64,000 nucleotides of DNA, taken from positions 62,001 through 126,000 of the forward strand of contig NZ_JAAGLY010000019.1 of the NCBI RefSeq assembly GCF_010548375.1. Direction: 5' to 3'. Numbering within the stretch: the stretch's first letter is position 1; each line of letters starts with the position of its first letter. The notes beneath the pieces were generated by a model, which ran no database searches, was not told where the DNA came from, and was given only the letters and a program-made list of their open reading frames with translations. Below are positions 22,851 through 32,125 of this stretch, in pieces. This stretch comes from Streptomyces sp. SID13726 (GTDB lineage Bacteria > Actinomycetota > Actinomycetes > Streptomycetales > Streptomycetaceae). Both the position numbers and the translations under genes were made by a program.

Positions 22851-24287
22851 GTGGATCGCAGCGCCCAAGTCGTCAGCCGTTCCGCGGAACGCCCGATCGC
22901 ATACGATCCCCCGGATCCGCCGCACCCCCTGCACACGGCGGCGGCACGGGTGCTGGAGACCAACTGGACCGGCGCCTCCACGGTCCCCTCGCGCAGCCTG
23001 TACCCGCACCAGTGGTCCTGGGACTCCGCGTTCGTCGCGATCGGCCTGCGCCACCTCTCGCCCCTGCGGGCGCAGACGGAGCTGGAGACGCTGCTGGACG
23101 CCCAGTGGGGCGACGGACGCGTCCCGCACATCGTCTTCAACCCCTCCGTGCCGCTCGACGCGTACTTCCCGAGCCCCGACTTCTGGCGCTCCTCGACCGC
23201 GGGGCGCGCCGCGGGCGCCCCGCGCACCGTACAGACGTCCGGCATCGTGCAGCCACCGGTGCACGCGCTGGCCGCATGGCTGGTCCACCGCGCCGACCCC
23301 GTCCTGTCCCGGGCGCGCGGCTTCCTCGCCCGCGTCCACCCGCGGCTGGCCGCCTGGCACCGCTACCTCCTGCATCACCGCGACCTGGGCGGAGGCGGTC
23401 TCGCGTCCGTCGTGCACCCCTGGGAACAGGGTATGGACAACAGCCCTTGCTGGGACCTCCCGTTGAGCCGGGTCACCCCCGCCCCGGCCCGCTCCTTCCG
23501 CCGCGCCGACCTCGACCACGGAGCGGCCGAGGACCGGCCGACGGATCTGGACTACGGACGGTACGTCCGGCTGGCGACGGAGTACCGGGACGGCGAATAC
23601 GCCGACGGGGCAGGGGAGTTCGCGGTCGAGGACCCCGCGTTCAACGCCCTGCTCATCGCCTCCGAGCACGCCCTCGCCCGGATCGCCGCCGAGCTGGGCG
23701 CGACCGCCACCGCCCGGCACGCGCGCGCGGAGCGGCTGACGGCGGCCCTGGTGGAGCGGCTGTGGGACCCGGCGAGCGGGATGTTCCTCTGCCGGGACCT
23801 GCGCGACCCCGCCGGCGACCGGCCGGGACAGGGCGCCCTGGTCCCCGAGCGCGGTGTCTCCGGCCTGGTGCCCCTCCTGCTCCCCGGCCTCCCGAGGGAC
23901 GTCGTCACGGCGCTGCTGGAGACCGCGGCCGGCCCGCACTTCGGCCTCGGCACCACCACCCGCCTCCCGCCCAGCTACGACCTCCTCGGCGAGGCCTTCG
24001 ACCCGCACCGCTACTGGCGCGGACCGGCCTGGTTCAACACGAGCTGGCTGCTGGAGCGCGGGCTGCGCACCCACGGAAGACTCCAACAGGCCGACGCCCT
24101 GCGGGAGTCGGTCCTCGGACTCGCCGAGGCCACCGACTTCGCGGAGTACGTCGACCCGTACACCGGCGAGGCCTGCGGCGCGACCGGCTTCAGCTGGACC
24201 GCCGCCCTCGCGCTCGACCTGCTGCACGGCGACACCACAGGCACAGTCACGGCGGACATGGGACTCAAGGGAGGGAACCGGCGATGA
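22851..24287 (+). CDS. GH63/MGH1-like alpha-glycosidase (trehalase-fold)
   Basis: 478 residues; GTG 22851 follows GGGGAGCCCCGA. The protein has the (alpha/alpha)6-barrel signatures of the MGH1-like glycoside hydrolases (GH63, mannosylglycerate hydrolase relatives): YPHQWSWDSAFVAIGLRHL near the N-terminus, VVHPWEQGMDNSP in the middle with the likely acid Glu/Asp, and YWRGPAWFNTSWLLERGL with FSWTAALALDLL at the C-terminus. No signal peptide, so it is cytoplasmic. It overlaps the downstream debranching-like gene (ATGA). Together with the ROK regulator it suggests intracellular use of an alpha-glucoside or mannosyl osmolyte; the exact substrate is unknown. Confidence 0.85.
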   Translation: MDRSAQVVSRSAERPIAYDPPDPPHPLHTAAARVLETNWTGASTVPSRSLYPHQWSWDSAFVAIGLRHLSPLRAQTELETLLDAQWGDGRVPHIVFNPSVPLDAYFPSPDFWRSSTAGRAAGAPRTVQTSGIVQPPVHALAAWLVHRADPVLSRARGFLARVHPRLAAWHRYLLHHRDLGGGGLASVVHPWEQGMDNSPCWDLPLSRVTPAPARSFRRADLDHGAAEDRPTDLDYGRYVRLATEYRDGEYADGAGEFAVEDPAFNALLIASEHALARIAAELGATATARHARAERLTAALVERLWDPASGMFLCRDLRDPAGDRPGQGALVPERGVSGLVPLLLPGLPRDVVTALLETAAGPHFGLGTTTRLPPSYDLLGEAFDPHRYWRGPAWFNTSWLLERGLRTHGRLQQADALRESVLGLAEATDFAEYVDPYTGEACGATGFSWTAALALDLLHGDTTGTVTADMGLKGGNRR

Positions 24288-26221
24288 CGGACCGACATCA
24301 TCTGCTCGTGCACGGCGGGACGTTCGCCGCCGTGGGTGACGGCGGCGACATCAGCGGTGTCCGGGGCGGCAGTTCCCCGGACGGACTGTTCGTGCGGGAC
24401 GCCCGGCATCTGAGCCGCTGGCAGCTCACCGTCGACGGCGCGGTCCCGGAGACGCTGTCCCCGGTGGCCGACGGCGACACCGCGCGCTGCGTCCTGGTCC
24501 CGCGAGGCGGCCGCCAGGAGCCGCCCGCGTGCACGCTCTTCCGCGAACAGGCGGTGGGGGACGGCTCGTTCGTCGAGTCCCTGCGCGTCACCAGCAACCG
24601 CCCGGTGCCGACGACGGTCCGGCTCGCGGTCACCGCGGACGCCGACTTCACCGACCAGTTCGAACTCCGCTCCGACCACCGGACGTACACCAAGACCGGC
24701 GCGACCCGCTCCCGCGAAGTCCTCGACGACGGCGTGGAGTTCGGCTACCACCGCGGCGAATGGCGTTCCTCCACGACGGTCACGGCCGACCCCGCCCCGG
24801 ACGGCGTCGAGGAGACCGGCACCGGGGCCAGGCGGCTGGTGTGGACCCTGCCCCTGGAACCGCACGGGACGGCCGAGTTGACGCTCCGGGTGATGGCCAG
24901 GCCGCACGGCGACAAACGGGCCCGGCGGGTACCGAGTTCGCCCGCCGCCCTGAACCGCCGACTCCTCGCGCTGGAGGGCGAGTTCGTGGAGGGCGTCGCC
25001 TTCCCGACCGGCTGGCCGGAGCTGGCGGCCGCCTGCGCGCGCGGACTCGCCGACCTCGCCTCGCTCCAGGTCCCGGCGACCGGCCCCGACGGCGAGGAAC
25101 TGCGCGTCCCGGCGGCGGGGGCACCCTGGTTCCTGACCCTGCTGGGCCGGGACGCCCTGCTCACCTCGCTGTTCGCCCTGCCGTACCGTCCCCAGCTGGC
25201 CGCCGCGACCCTGCCCGCCCTCGCCGCGACCCAGGCCACCGAGACCGGCGCGACCGCCGTGGCCCAGCCCGGCAAGATCGTGCACGAGGTACGCCATGGC
25301 GAGCTGGCACACTTCGGACAGGTGCCGTACGGCCGCTACTACGGCTCGGTCGACGCGACCCCGCTCTTCCTGGTCCTGCTCGGCGCGTACGTGGACCACA
25401 CCGGGGACGTCCCCCTCGCCCGGCGCCTGGAGCCCCACGCCCGCGCGGCGATCGGCTGGATGCTGGACCACGGCGGCCTGACCTCCCGCGGCTACCTCGT
25501 CTACCGCGCCGACCGGGGCGGCCTCGCCAACCAGAACTGGAAGGACTCCCCCGGCGCGATCTGCGGCGCCGACGGCACCCGGGCGACCGGCCCGGTGATG
25601 GCCGCGGGCGCCCAGGGCTACGCGTACGACGCCCTGCGCCGGACCGCGGCACTCGCCCGCACCGTGTGGGACGACGAGACGTACGCGGCCCTCCTCGAAC
25701 AGGCCGCGGCGGATCTGCGGGACCGTTTCCAGCGGGACTTCTGGATGCGGGACCACGCCTTCCCCGCGCTCGCCCTCGACGGCGAGGGCCGCCAGGTCGA
25801 CGCGCTGGCCTCCGACGCCGGGCATCTGCTGTGGTCGGGGCTGCTCGACAAGGAGTACGGGGAGCTGGTGGGACGGCGGCTGCTGGAGCCGGACTTCTTC
25901 TCGGGGTGGGGCGTGCGCACGGTGGCCTCCGGGCAGGCGGCGTACCACCCGATGTCGTACCACCGGGGATCGGTGTGGCCGCACGACAACGCGCTGATCA
26001 CACTCGGGCTGGCCCGCTACGGACTCCACGACGAGGCCCGGACGGTGGCACACGGTCTGGTGGACGCGGCGACGGCCACGGGGCACCGGCTGCCGGAGGT
26101 ACTGGCCGGGTACGGGCGGGAGTCCCACGGGGAGCCGGTGCCGTATCCGCACGCATGTGTGCGGGAGGCGCGGTCCGCTGCGGCGCCGCTCGCGTTGTTG
26201 ACGGCGGTCGGGGGTGCCTAG
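24284..26221 (+). CDS. Glycogen-debranching-type amylo-alpha-1,6-glucosidase-like protein
   Basis: 645 residues; ATG 24284 overlaps the stop of the preceding gene. N-terminal glycogen-debranching beta-sandwich domain about 1-210 (FVRDARHLSRWQLTVDG, DFTDQFELRSDHRTY), then an (alpha/alpha)6 catalytic barrel about 225-640 with WFLTLLGRDALLTSLF, GKIVHEVRHGE, YGSVDATPLFLVLL, LANQNWKDSPGAI and YHRGSVWPHDNALI. These match the amylo-1,6-glucosidase / GH133-related group found widely in actinobacteria. Cytoplasmic. Coupled with the GH63-like enzyme, so both probably act on the same saccharide pool under ROK control. Confidence 0.88.
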   Translation: MTDRHHLLVHGGTFAAVGDGGDISGVRGGSSPDGLFVRDARHLSRWQLTVDGAVPETLSPVADGDTARCVLVPRGGRQEPPACTLFREQAVGDGSFVESLRVTSNRPVPTTVRLAVTADADFTDQFELRSDHRTYTKTGATRSREVLDDGVEFGYHRGEWRSSTTVTADPAPDGVEETGTGARRLVWTLPLEPHGTAELTLRVMARPHGDKRARRVPSSPAALNRRLLALEGEFVEGVAFPTGWPELAAACARGLADLASLQVPATGPDGEELRVPAAGAPWFLTLLGRDALLTSLFALPYRPQLAAATLPALAATQATETGATAVAQPGKIVHEVRHGELAHFGQVPYGRYYGSVDATPLFLVLLGAYVDHTGDVPLARRLEPHARAAIGWMLDHGGLTSRGYLVYRADRGGLANQNWKDSPGAICGADGTRATGPVMAAGAQGYAYDALRRTAALARTVWDDETYAALLEQAAADLRDRFQRDFWMRDHAFPALALDGEGRQVDALASDAGHLLWSGLLDKEYGELVGRRLLEPDFFSGWGVRTVASGQAAYHPMSYHRGSVWPHDNALITLGLARYGLHDEARTVAHGLVDAATATGHRLPEVLAGYGRESHGEPVPYPHACVREARSAAAPLALLTAVGGA

Positions 26222-26414
26222 TCGAGGGGGCCGGCTGGTGGGGTGGCGGCCGCGGGCCCGCCGTGAGCGAACCTGACCGTTGACCAAGCGTTGGGGCGGT
26301 GTTTGCCCTAGGACGTGAACTGTCGGGGTGAGCCCTCCGTACCGGAATGTGGCGGATCCGAGACCCCATATCGGGTCCGCCTTCCATCAAGGATCCGTAC
26401 GGAAGGACCCTCGG

Positions 26415-28169
26415 GTGTCCGAGACCATCGCAGAGAGCACGTCACCCGAGGCCGAGGCGACCGGGGGCGAGAGTCCTCCGGTGGAGGAGAAGCCGTCGTT
26501 GCGGGCGCGGCTGGCGGCGTGGCGGGACGGTCACCCCACGGTCGTACGGAACACGAGGTGGGCCCTGAACATACTGGCCGCGGCGCTGGTCCTCGGTGCG
26601 CTGCTGCTGCCGAACAAGATCGTGAACCTGCATGTCAGGGAGTTCACGCGGATTCCGGCGGAGGCGATACTCGGGGCGGCCGTGATGCTCGCGCTGCCGC
26701 GCCGGCCGCGTCTGGTGGTGGCCGTCGTGTCCGGGGTGTCGCTCGGGGTGCTGACGATCCTGAACTTCCTCGACATGGGCTTCAACGAATACCTGGGGCG
26801 GGCCTTCAACCCCGTCCTGGACTGGGAGTTGCTCGACGACGCGCGGTCGTACGTCGACGACTCGCTGGGCTCGGGGGTGGCGGTCGGTGCCACGGTCGGC
26901 GCGTTCGTGCTCGTCCTTCTGCTGCTGTCCCTCATGACGCTGGCGATGGTCCGGCTGAGCGAGTTGCTGGTGCGGGACAAGCAGACCGCCACCCGGGGCA
27001 CCCTGATCGCCGCGACCGTCTGGGTCGCCTGCTCGGCGCTCGGCCTCCAGGTCGGCGGCACTCCGCTCGCGGCCGAACACACCGCGGCCATCGCCGAGAT
27101 GCAGGCCCGGCGGGTGCTCTACACGATGCGTGACGAGGCGGACTTCCAGAAGGTGGCCAAGGTCGACGCCTTCGGGAACACGCCGGCCTCCCAGCTGGTC
27201 CCCGACCTGCGCGGCAAGGACATGGTCTTCACCTTCATCGAGAGCTACGGCCGCAGCGCCGTGGAGGACGCGGGCATCGCACCCGGGGTCGACAAGACCC
27301 TCACGGCGAGCACCGCGGCCCTCGCGAAGGCGGGCTTCCACGCGAAGAGCGGCTGGCTGACCTCCGCGACGTACGGCGGCAACAGCTGGCTCGGCCACTC
27401 GACCACTCTCTCCGGCCTGTGGATCGACAACCAGCAGCGCTACCGCACGGTCATGGCCAGCGACCACCTCAGCCTCACCAAGGCCTTCAAGAAGACCGGC
27501 GACTGGGACACGGTCGGGGTGATGCCGGGCGTCCAGAAGGGCTGGCCCGAGCAGAAGTACTACGGCCTCGACAAGGTCTACAACGCCTTCCAACTCGGCT
27601 ACCAGGGACCGAAGTTCAGCTGGTCGACGATGCCCGACCAGTACACCCTGGAGGCCTACCAGCGGATGATCCACAGCAAGAAGCGCGACAAGCCGCTGAT
27701 GTCCGAGATCATCCTGACCTCCAGCCACCAGCCGTGGGCCCCCATCCCGAAGATGGTCGACTGGGACGACCTGGGCGACGGCTCGATCTTCAAGGGCATC
27801 GAAAAGGCCGGCAACAAACCGTCCGACATCATCTCCGACTCCACCCGCTCCAAGCAGGAGTACGGCAAGTCGATCTCCTACTCCGTCACCGCGCTCACCC
27901 AGTGGCTGGAGCGCTACGGCAACGACAACACGGTCCTCGTCTTCCTCGGCGACCACCAGCCGATCGCCCGGGTCAGCGGCAACAACGCGAGCCGTGACGT
28001 ACCGATCTCCATCGTCGCGAAGGACCCCAAGGTCCTGGCCAAGATCACCTCCTGGAACTGGACGGACGGCCTCAAGCCGGCCCACAACGCACCGGTCTGG
28101 AAGATGAGCTCCTTCCGAGACCGCTTCCTGACCGCGTACGGCTCGACTCCGCATCCGTCGAAGGGGTGA
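26415..28169 (+). CDS. Membrane sulfatase/phosphoglycerol-transferase superfamily protein
   Basis: 584 residues; GTG 26415 follows GGAAGGACCCTCGG, with a longer ATG reading at 26328 lacking a ribosome site. Five membrane segments at about 48-66, 81-95, 99-118, 154-180 and 195-212 are followed by a large extracytoplasmic alkaline-phosphatase-superfamily domain beginning MVFTFIESYGRSA, with metal-ligand candidates also in LVFLGDHQPIA. The plan resembles LtaS/MdoB enzymes, which transfer phosphoglycerol or cleave sulfate or phosphate esters at the membrane. The exact reaction, perhaps wall-polymer modification, is inferred from the fold. Apparently monocistronic. Confidence 0.85.
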   Translation: MSETIAESTSPEAEATGGESPPVEEKPSLRARLAAWRDGHPTVVRNTRWALNILAAALVLGALLLPNKIVNLHVREFTRIPAEAILGAAVMLALPRRPRLVVAVVSGVSLGVLTILNFLDMGFNEYLGRAFNPVLDWELLDDARSYVDDSLGSGVAVGATVGAFVLVLLLLSLMTLAMVRLSELLVRDKQTATRGTLIAATVWVACSALGLQVGGTPLAAEHTAAIAEMQARRVLYTMRDEADFQKVAKVDAFGNTPASQLVPDLRGKDMVFTFIESYGRSAVEDAGIAPGVDKTLTASTAALAKAGFHAKSGWLTSATYGGNSWLGHSTTLSGLWIDNQQRYRTVMASDHLSLTKAFKKTGDWDTVGVMPGVQKGWPEQKYYGLDKVYNAFQLGYQGPKFSWSTMPDQYTLEAYQRMIHSKKRDKPLMSEIILTSSHQPWAPIPKMVDWDDLGDGSIFKGIEKAGNKPSDIISDSTRSKQEYGKSISYSVTALTQWLERYGNDNTVLVFLGDHQPIARVSGNNASRDVPISIVAKDPKVLAKITSWNWTDGLKPAHNAPVWKMSSFRDRFLTAYGSTPHPSKG

Positions 28170-28656
28170 CGGAGTGCCGGGTCCGGTTGTTTGGCGAGTG
28201 CGGGCAGCTGCGCTGGACTTGAGCCGGGCGCCTATGGGGGTGCCTCGATGTGTGGTTTGGCGAGTGCGGGTCCGTTGTGGCTTGTCGCGCAGTTCCCCGC
28301 GCCCCTAGCTAGCTGCAGCGAACCTGCGCAGATACGTGACCCCTCGCCCGCGGCGCCCAACGCGCGCCACCACGGGCCGTTGGCCGCCGACGGTGCGAAG
28401 GGGACGGGGTGGGGGGTGTCCGCCCGCAGCGGCCGGCGTCCATAACCGAGCACCACTCAAGAGACCGAGCCGCCGGACCGAGGACGGATACCCCCCACCC
28501 CGACCCCGACCCCACCACCGAACGCAACGCGCTACAGCAGGCCCCACCGGGGCCGAACGGGCCGCCGCAGGCCTCAGGGGCGCGGGGAACTGCGCAAAAC
28601 GCCCGCCCCCACCGAACCCGCAGACAACCCACAACCCACAACCCACAACCCAACCG
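28170..28656. repeat. Repeat-rich intergenic region
   Basis: 487 bases with no gene. A 20-bp sequence GCGCAGTTCCCCGCGCCCCT at 28287-28306 recurs as a perfect inverted copy at 28576-28595; I recall this as a very common dispersed intergenic sequence in Streptomyces. TTTGGCGAGTGCGGG occurs twice (28190-28204, 28256-28270), and a 7-base unit ACAACCC is repeated four times at about 28624-28653. Confidence 0.75.
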
Positions 28657-29799
28657 TCAGCCCCCCGACGTATCCAGCTCCGCTTCCTCCCCAACCCCCG
28701 CACAGTCATACGGATCCCTCAACCACCCATCCGGCAGAACCACCCGGTTGTTGCCGGACGTACGCCCGCGCGGCCCATCCGCCCCGACCGGCCACGCCTG
28801 ACCAAGGTCCAACTCGTCCAGCCCGGACCGCAGTTCCTCCAGCGAAGACGTGATCGCCAGCCGCTTCCGCATCGAGCTGCCGACCGCGAACCCCTTCAGG
28901 TACCAGGCCACGTGCTTACGGAAGTCGATGACCCCGCGAGCCTCGTCACCGATCCACTCCCCGAGCAGGGCCGCGTGCCGGACCATGACATCCGCGACCT
29001 CACGCAACGACGGCCGAGCGATGTCATCGGCCCGCCCCTCGAACGCGGCCACCAGATCCGCGAACAGCCAGGGCCGCCCGAGGCACCCCCGCCCGACCAC
29101 GACCCCGTCGCACCCCGTCTCCCGCACCATCCGCAACGCGTCCCCCGCGGACCAGATGTCCCCGTTGCCGAGCACGGGAATCTCCGGCACATGCTCCTTG
29201 AGCCGCGCGATGGCGTCCCAGTCGGCGGTGCCGCCGTAGTGCTGGGCGGCAGTACGGCCGTGCAACGCGATCGCGGTAACGCCCTCCTCCACAGCGATCC
29301 GCCCCGCGTCGAGGTACGTGATGTGGTCGTCGTCGATGCCCTTGCGCATCTTCATCGTGACCGGCAGAGAGCCCGCCCCGCTCACCGCCTCCCGCAGGAT
29401 CGCCCGCAGCAGAGGACGCTTGAACGGCAGCGCCGACCCCCCGCCCTTACGCGTCACCTTCGGCACCGGGCACCCGAAGTTCAGGTCGATGTGGTCGGCG
29501 AGATCCTCCTCCGCGATCATGCGGACGGCCTTGCCGACGGTGGCCGGGTCGACGCCGTACAGCTGGATCGAGCGCGGTGTCTCGGTCGCGTCGAAGTGGA
29601 TCAGCTGCATGGTCTTCTCGTTGCGCTCGACCAGCGCCCGGGTCGTGATCATCTCGCTGACGAACAGCCCTTTGCCGCCGCTGAACTCCCGGCACAGGGT
29701 GCGGAAGGGCGCGTTGGTGATCCCGGCCATGGGGGCCAGGACGACGGGGGGCCGGACGGTGTGCGGGCCGATCTGAAGCGGCGCGGCGGTCGTGGACAT
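28657..29799 (-). CDS. dusB: tRNA-dihydrouridine synthase
   Basis: 380 residues; ATG 29799 follows ATGGGGGA closely. FMN-dependent reduction of uridine in the tRNA D-loop. The TIM barrel has APMAGITNAPFR near the N-terminus, the catalytic Cys in LNFGCPVPK, ALHGRTAAQHY and GNGDIWSAGDAL, and a C-terminal helical tRNA-binding domain (RKHVAWYLKG). These are the DusB/Nif3-like bacterial Dus signatures. The extreme C-terminus (last 50 residues) extends beyond the usual domain. Divergent from an MFS exporter gene across 87 bases. Confidence 0.93.
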   Translation of the reverse strand: MSTTAAPLQIGPHTVRPPVVLAPMAGITNAPFRTLCREFSGGKGLFVSEMITTRALVERNEKTMQLIHFDATETPRSIQLYGVDPATVGKAVRMIAEEDLADHIDLNFGCPVPKVTRKGGGSALPFKRPLLRAILREAVSGAGSLPVTMKMRKGIDDDHITYLDAGRIAVEEGVTAIALHGRTAAQHYGGTADWDAIARLKEHVPEIPVLGNGDIWSAGDALRMVRETGCDGVVVGRGCLGRPWLFADLVAAFEGRADDIARPSLREVADVMVRHAALLGEWIGDEARGVIDFRKHVAWYLKGFAVGSSMRKRLAITSSLEELRSGLDELDLGQAWPVGADGPRGRTSGNNRVVLPDGWLRDPYDCAGVGEEAELDTSGG

Positions 29800-29886
29800 T
29801 CCCCCATTGTCACGCACGCCCCGGAGTACCCGTACATCGATCATGTATCGACCATTAGTTAGACGCACTATCGATACCGGCGTACG

Positions 29887-31341
29887 ATGAAGGGCATGCC
29901 CGAGCTCAGCCACCGCCGACGCATGCTGGTGCTCGCGATCTGCTGCATGAGCCTGCTGATCGTGAGCCTCGACACCACCGCCCTCAACGTCGCCCTGCCC
30001 GCCATGCAGCGGGACCTGGACGCCACCACCGCCGGCCTCCAGTGGACGATCGACGCGTACACGCTGGTCCTCGCCTCGCTGCTGATGCTGGCCGGTTCCA
30101 CGGCCGACCGGATCGGCCGCAAACGGGTCTTCATGGCGGGCCTGGTCGTCTTCACCATCGGCTCCGCGCTCTGCTCCGCCGCGCCGAACCTGGAGGCGCT
30201 GATCGTCTTCCGCATGGTGCAGGCGGTCGGCGGCTCGATGCTCAACCCGGTCGCCATGTCGATCATCACCAACACCTTCACCGACCCGCGCGAGCGCGCC
30301 CGGGCGATCGGGGTGTGGGGCGCGGTCGTCGGCATCTCCATGGCCGCCGGGCCGCTGGTCGGCGGAGTGCTCGTGGACGCGGTCGGCTGGCGCTCGATCT
30401 TCTGGGTCAACCTCCCCGTCGGCCTCGCGGCCCTGCTCCTCACCCTGCGCTTCGTCCCCGAGTCCCGCGCCCCCAAGGCCCGCCGCCCCGACGCGGTCGG
30501 ACAGGTCCTGGTGATCGCCCTGTTCGGCTCGCTGACGTACGCCATCATCGAGGCCCCGGCGTCCGGGTTCTCGTACGTCCTGCCCTTCGCCGTCGTGGCC
30601 GTCGTCGCGCTCGCCGGGCTGCTCTGGTACGAACCCCGGCGCGACGAACCCCTCATCGACCTGCGGTTCTTCCGGTCCGCGCCGTTCAGCGGGGCCACGG
30701 TGATCGCGATCAGCGCGTTCGCGGGGCTCGGCGGGTTCCTGTTCCTGTCGACGCTGTACCTCCAGAACGTCCGCGGGCTGGACGCGCTGCACGCGGGCCT
30801 GTGGATGCTGCCGATGGCGATACCGATGTTCCTGCTCGCGCCGGTGTCCGGACGGCTCGTGGGCAGCCGGGGGCCACGGCTGCCGCTCGTCCTCGCGGGC
30901 GTCATGACGACGGCGAGCGGGGTGCTGTTCGCCGCCTTCGACGCGGAGACGTCCGACGTAACGCTGTTCCTCGGATACGTGCTGTTCGGGATCGGGTTCG
31001 GGCTGGTCAACGCGCCGATCACCAACACGGCGGTGTCCGGGATGCCCCGGGCCCAGGCGGGGGTCGCGGCGGCCGTCGCCTCCACCAGCCGCCAGCTCGG
31101 CCAGACGCTCGGCGTCGCGGTGATCGGGGCGGTGCTGGCCTCCGGGGTGGGCGCGTCGTCGTACAAGGAAGAGTTCGTGTCCGCCGCCACGCCCGGGTGG
31201 TGGATCCTCGCGGGCTGCGGGCTCATGGTGCTGGTGCTCGGCGCGGTGACGAGCGGGCGCTGGGCACGCGGGACGGCCGAGCGGACGGCGGACCGGCTGT
31301 CGTCGGTGGAGGTACGGGAAGCGGCGGGCGTCAGCGCGTAG
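29887..31341 (+). CDS. MFS drug exporter, 14-span EmrB/QacA type
   Basis: 484 residues with fourteen hydrophobic segments; proton-driven efflux in the cytoplasmic membrane. Family marks: LDTTALNVALPAM in span 1, ADRIGRKRVFMAG in loop 2-3, motif C-like GVWGAVVGISMAAGPLVGG, and WRSIFWVNLPVG. ATG 29887 has no good ribosome site, while TATCGATA ends about 11 bases upstream, so the message may be leaderless; ATG 29896 is the alternative. The gap to dusB contains TATCGA at 29846 and TATCGATA at 29869, possible operator halves. The substrate is unknown. It runs 11 bases into the convergent downstream gene. Confidence 0.9.
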   Translation: MKGMPELSHRRRMLVLAICCMSLLIVSLDTTALNVALPAMQRDLDATTAGLQWTIDAYTLVLASLLMLAGSTADRIGRKRVFMAGLVVFTIGSALCSAAPNLEALIVFRMVQAVGGSMLNPVAMSIITNTFTDPRERARAIGVWGAVVGISMAAGPLVGGVLVDAVGWRSIFWVNLPVGLAALLLTLRFVPESRAPKARRPDAVGQVLVIALFGSLTYAIIEAPASGFSYVLPFAVVAVVALAGLLWYEPRRDEPLIDLRFFRSAPFSGATVIAISAFAGLGGFLFLSTLYLQNVRGLDALHAGLWMLPMAIPMFLLAPVSGRLVGSRGPRLPLVLAGVMTTASGVLFAAFDAETSDVTLFLGYVLFGIGFGLVNAPITNTAVSGMPRAQAGVAAAVASTSRQLGQTLGVAVIGAVLASGVGASSYKEEFVSAATPGWWILAGCGLMVLVLGAVTSGRWARGTAERTADRLSSVEVREAAGVSA

Positions 31342-31930
31342 CCGGACCGCCACGGGGGTCGGCGTACGGCTGCCGTCCGGCCGTGGAGCCACCTGGACCG
31401 CCCTTGCCGGGAGGGGCCGCCGGCTCGTGCGGGGGCAGCCTGTCCGAGGGCGACGGGTCGGGCGCCGTGCGCGGTGCCGCCGTAACCGTCGAACCCGCCG
31501 GCGTCCCGCCCGGTGTGCCGTGTGTCGACGCCAGCACCCGGGGCGTGGGCCTGCCGTCCGGGCCCACCGGGCTGTCACGCCCGTCCGGGCCCACCGGGCT
31601 GTCACGCCCGCCCGGGCCCACCGGGCTGTCACGCTCGCCCGGGCCCGCACGGTCCGTACGGTCCTCCGCTCCCGCCCCGGTGAGCCACGCGACCGCCGCC
31701 CCCGTGACCGTGATCGGCCACTCCACGACGGCCACCGCGCCGATCACCCCGGACCCGGCGTACGCCACGACCCGTCGGCCGCGCGGCGACACCGCCTCCA
31801 GCCGGTCCAGCGCTCCCCCGGCCACCCGGCCGACCGTCCCGGCGCCGGGCACCCTGCCCAGTACCGACACGGCCGCCCGTACCAGGTGCGGCAGTTCCTG
31901 CGGCTGCTGTGCTGTCCTCTGCTCGGCCAT
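31331..31930 (-). CDS. Hypothetical membrane protein with RDSPVGPDG repeats
   Basis: 199 residues from ATG 31930 (GAGGCGAGTG upstream). The N-terminal half contains a helical region and one hydrophobic stretch (about 60-88, YAGSGVIGAVAVVEWPITV). The C-terminal half is low complexity with three copies of a nine-residue unit RDSPVGPDG/GG encoded by a 27-bp tandem repeat (about 31553-31640), then a Pro/Gly/Thr-rich tail. No family recognised. Convergent with the MFS gene, overlapping its end by 11 bases. The repeat region is likely to vary in length between strains. Confidence 0.65.
   Translation of the reverse strand: MAEQRTAQQPQELPHLVRAAVSVLGRVPGAGTVGRVAGGALDRLEAVSPRGRRVVAYAGSGVIGAVAVVEWPITVTGAAVAWLTGAGAEDRTDRAGPGERDSPVGPGGRDSPVGPDGRDSPVGPDGRPTPRVLASTHGTPGGTPAGSTVTAAPRTAPDPSPSDRLPPHEPAAPPGKGGPGGSTAGRQPYADPRGGPATR
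31553..31640. repeat. 27-bp in-frame tandem repeat
   Basis: About 3.2 copies of a 27-base unit beginning CCCGTCCGGGCCCACCGGG and ending CTGTCACG, nearly identical, inside the gene at 31331-31930. It encodes RDSPVGPDG on the minus strand. Confidence 0.8.
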
Positions 31931-32103
31931 CACTCGCCTCGCCCGACTTCCTCGCGGTGGGGGTCTGCTCCGGACGGGCCGGGTGCCCGTACTCCGCCCG
32001 GTCATCCCCGTCGGCGGCGGCCGGTCAGGCGCTCTGGAGCAGTGCACCGAGCGGACGGGGCACGATCCAGTACACCCGATGCACCAGGTGCGGGACGGTG
32101 GTG

Positions 32104-32123
32104 GAGATCTCGGTTGAGATCTC
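32104..32123 (-). terminator. Short hairpin behind the XRE gene
   Basis: GAGATCTC-GGTT-GAGATCTC, a perfect 8-bp stem with a 4-base loop, 3 bases beyond the stop of the minus-strand regulator. Confidence 0.5.
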
Positions 32124-32125
32124 GC

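Noticed and set aside
28657..31650. Minus-strand frame extending dusB upstream to about 1000 codons
   Set aside because: The extension runs antisense through the MFS exporter and is Arg/Gly/Asp-rich shadow sequence; ATG 29799 with its ribosome site gives the normal Dus length.
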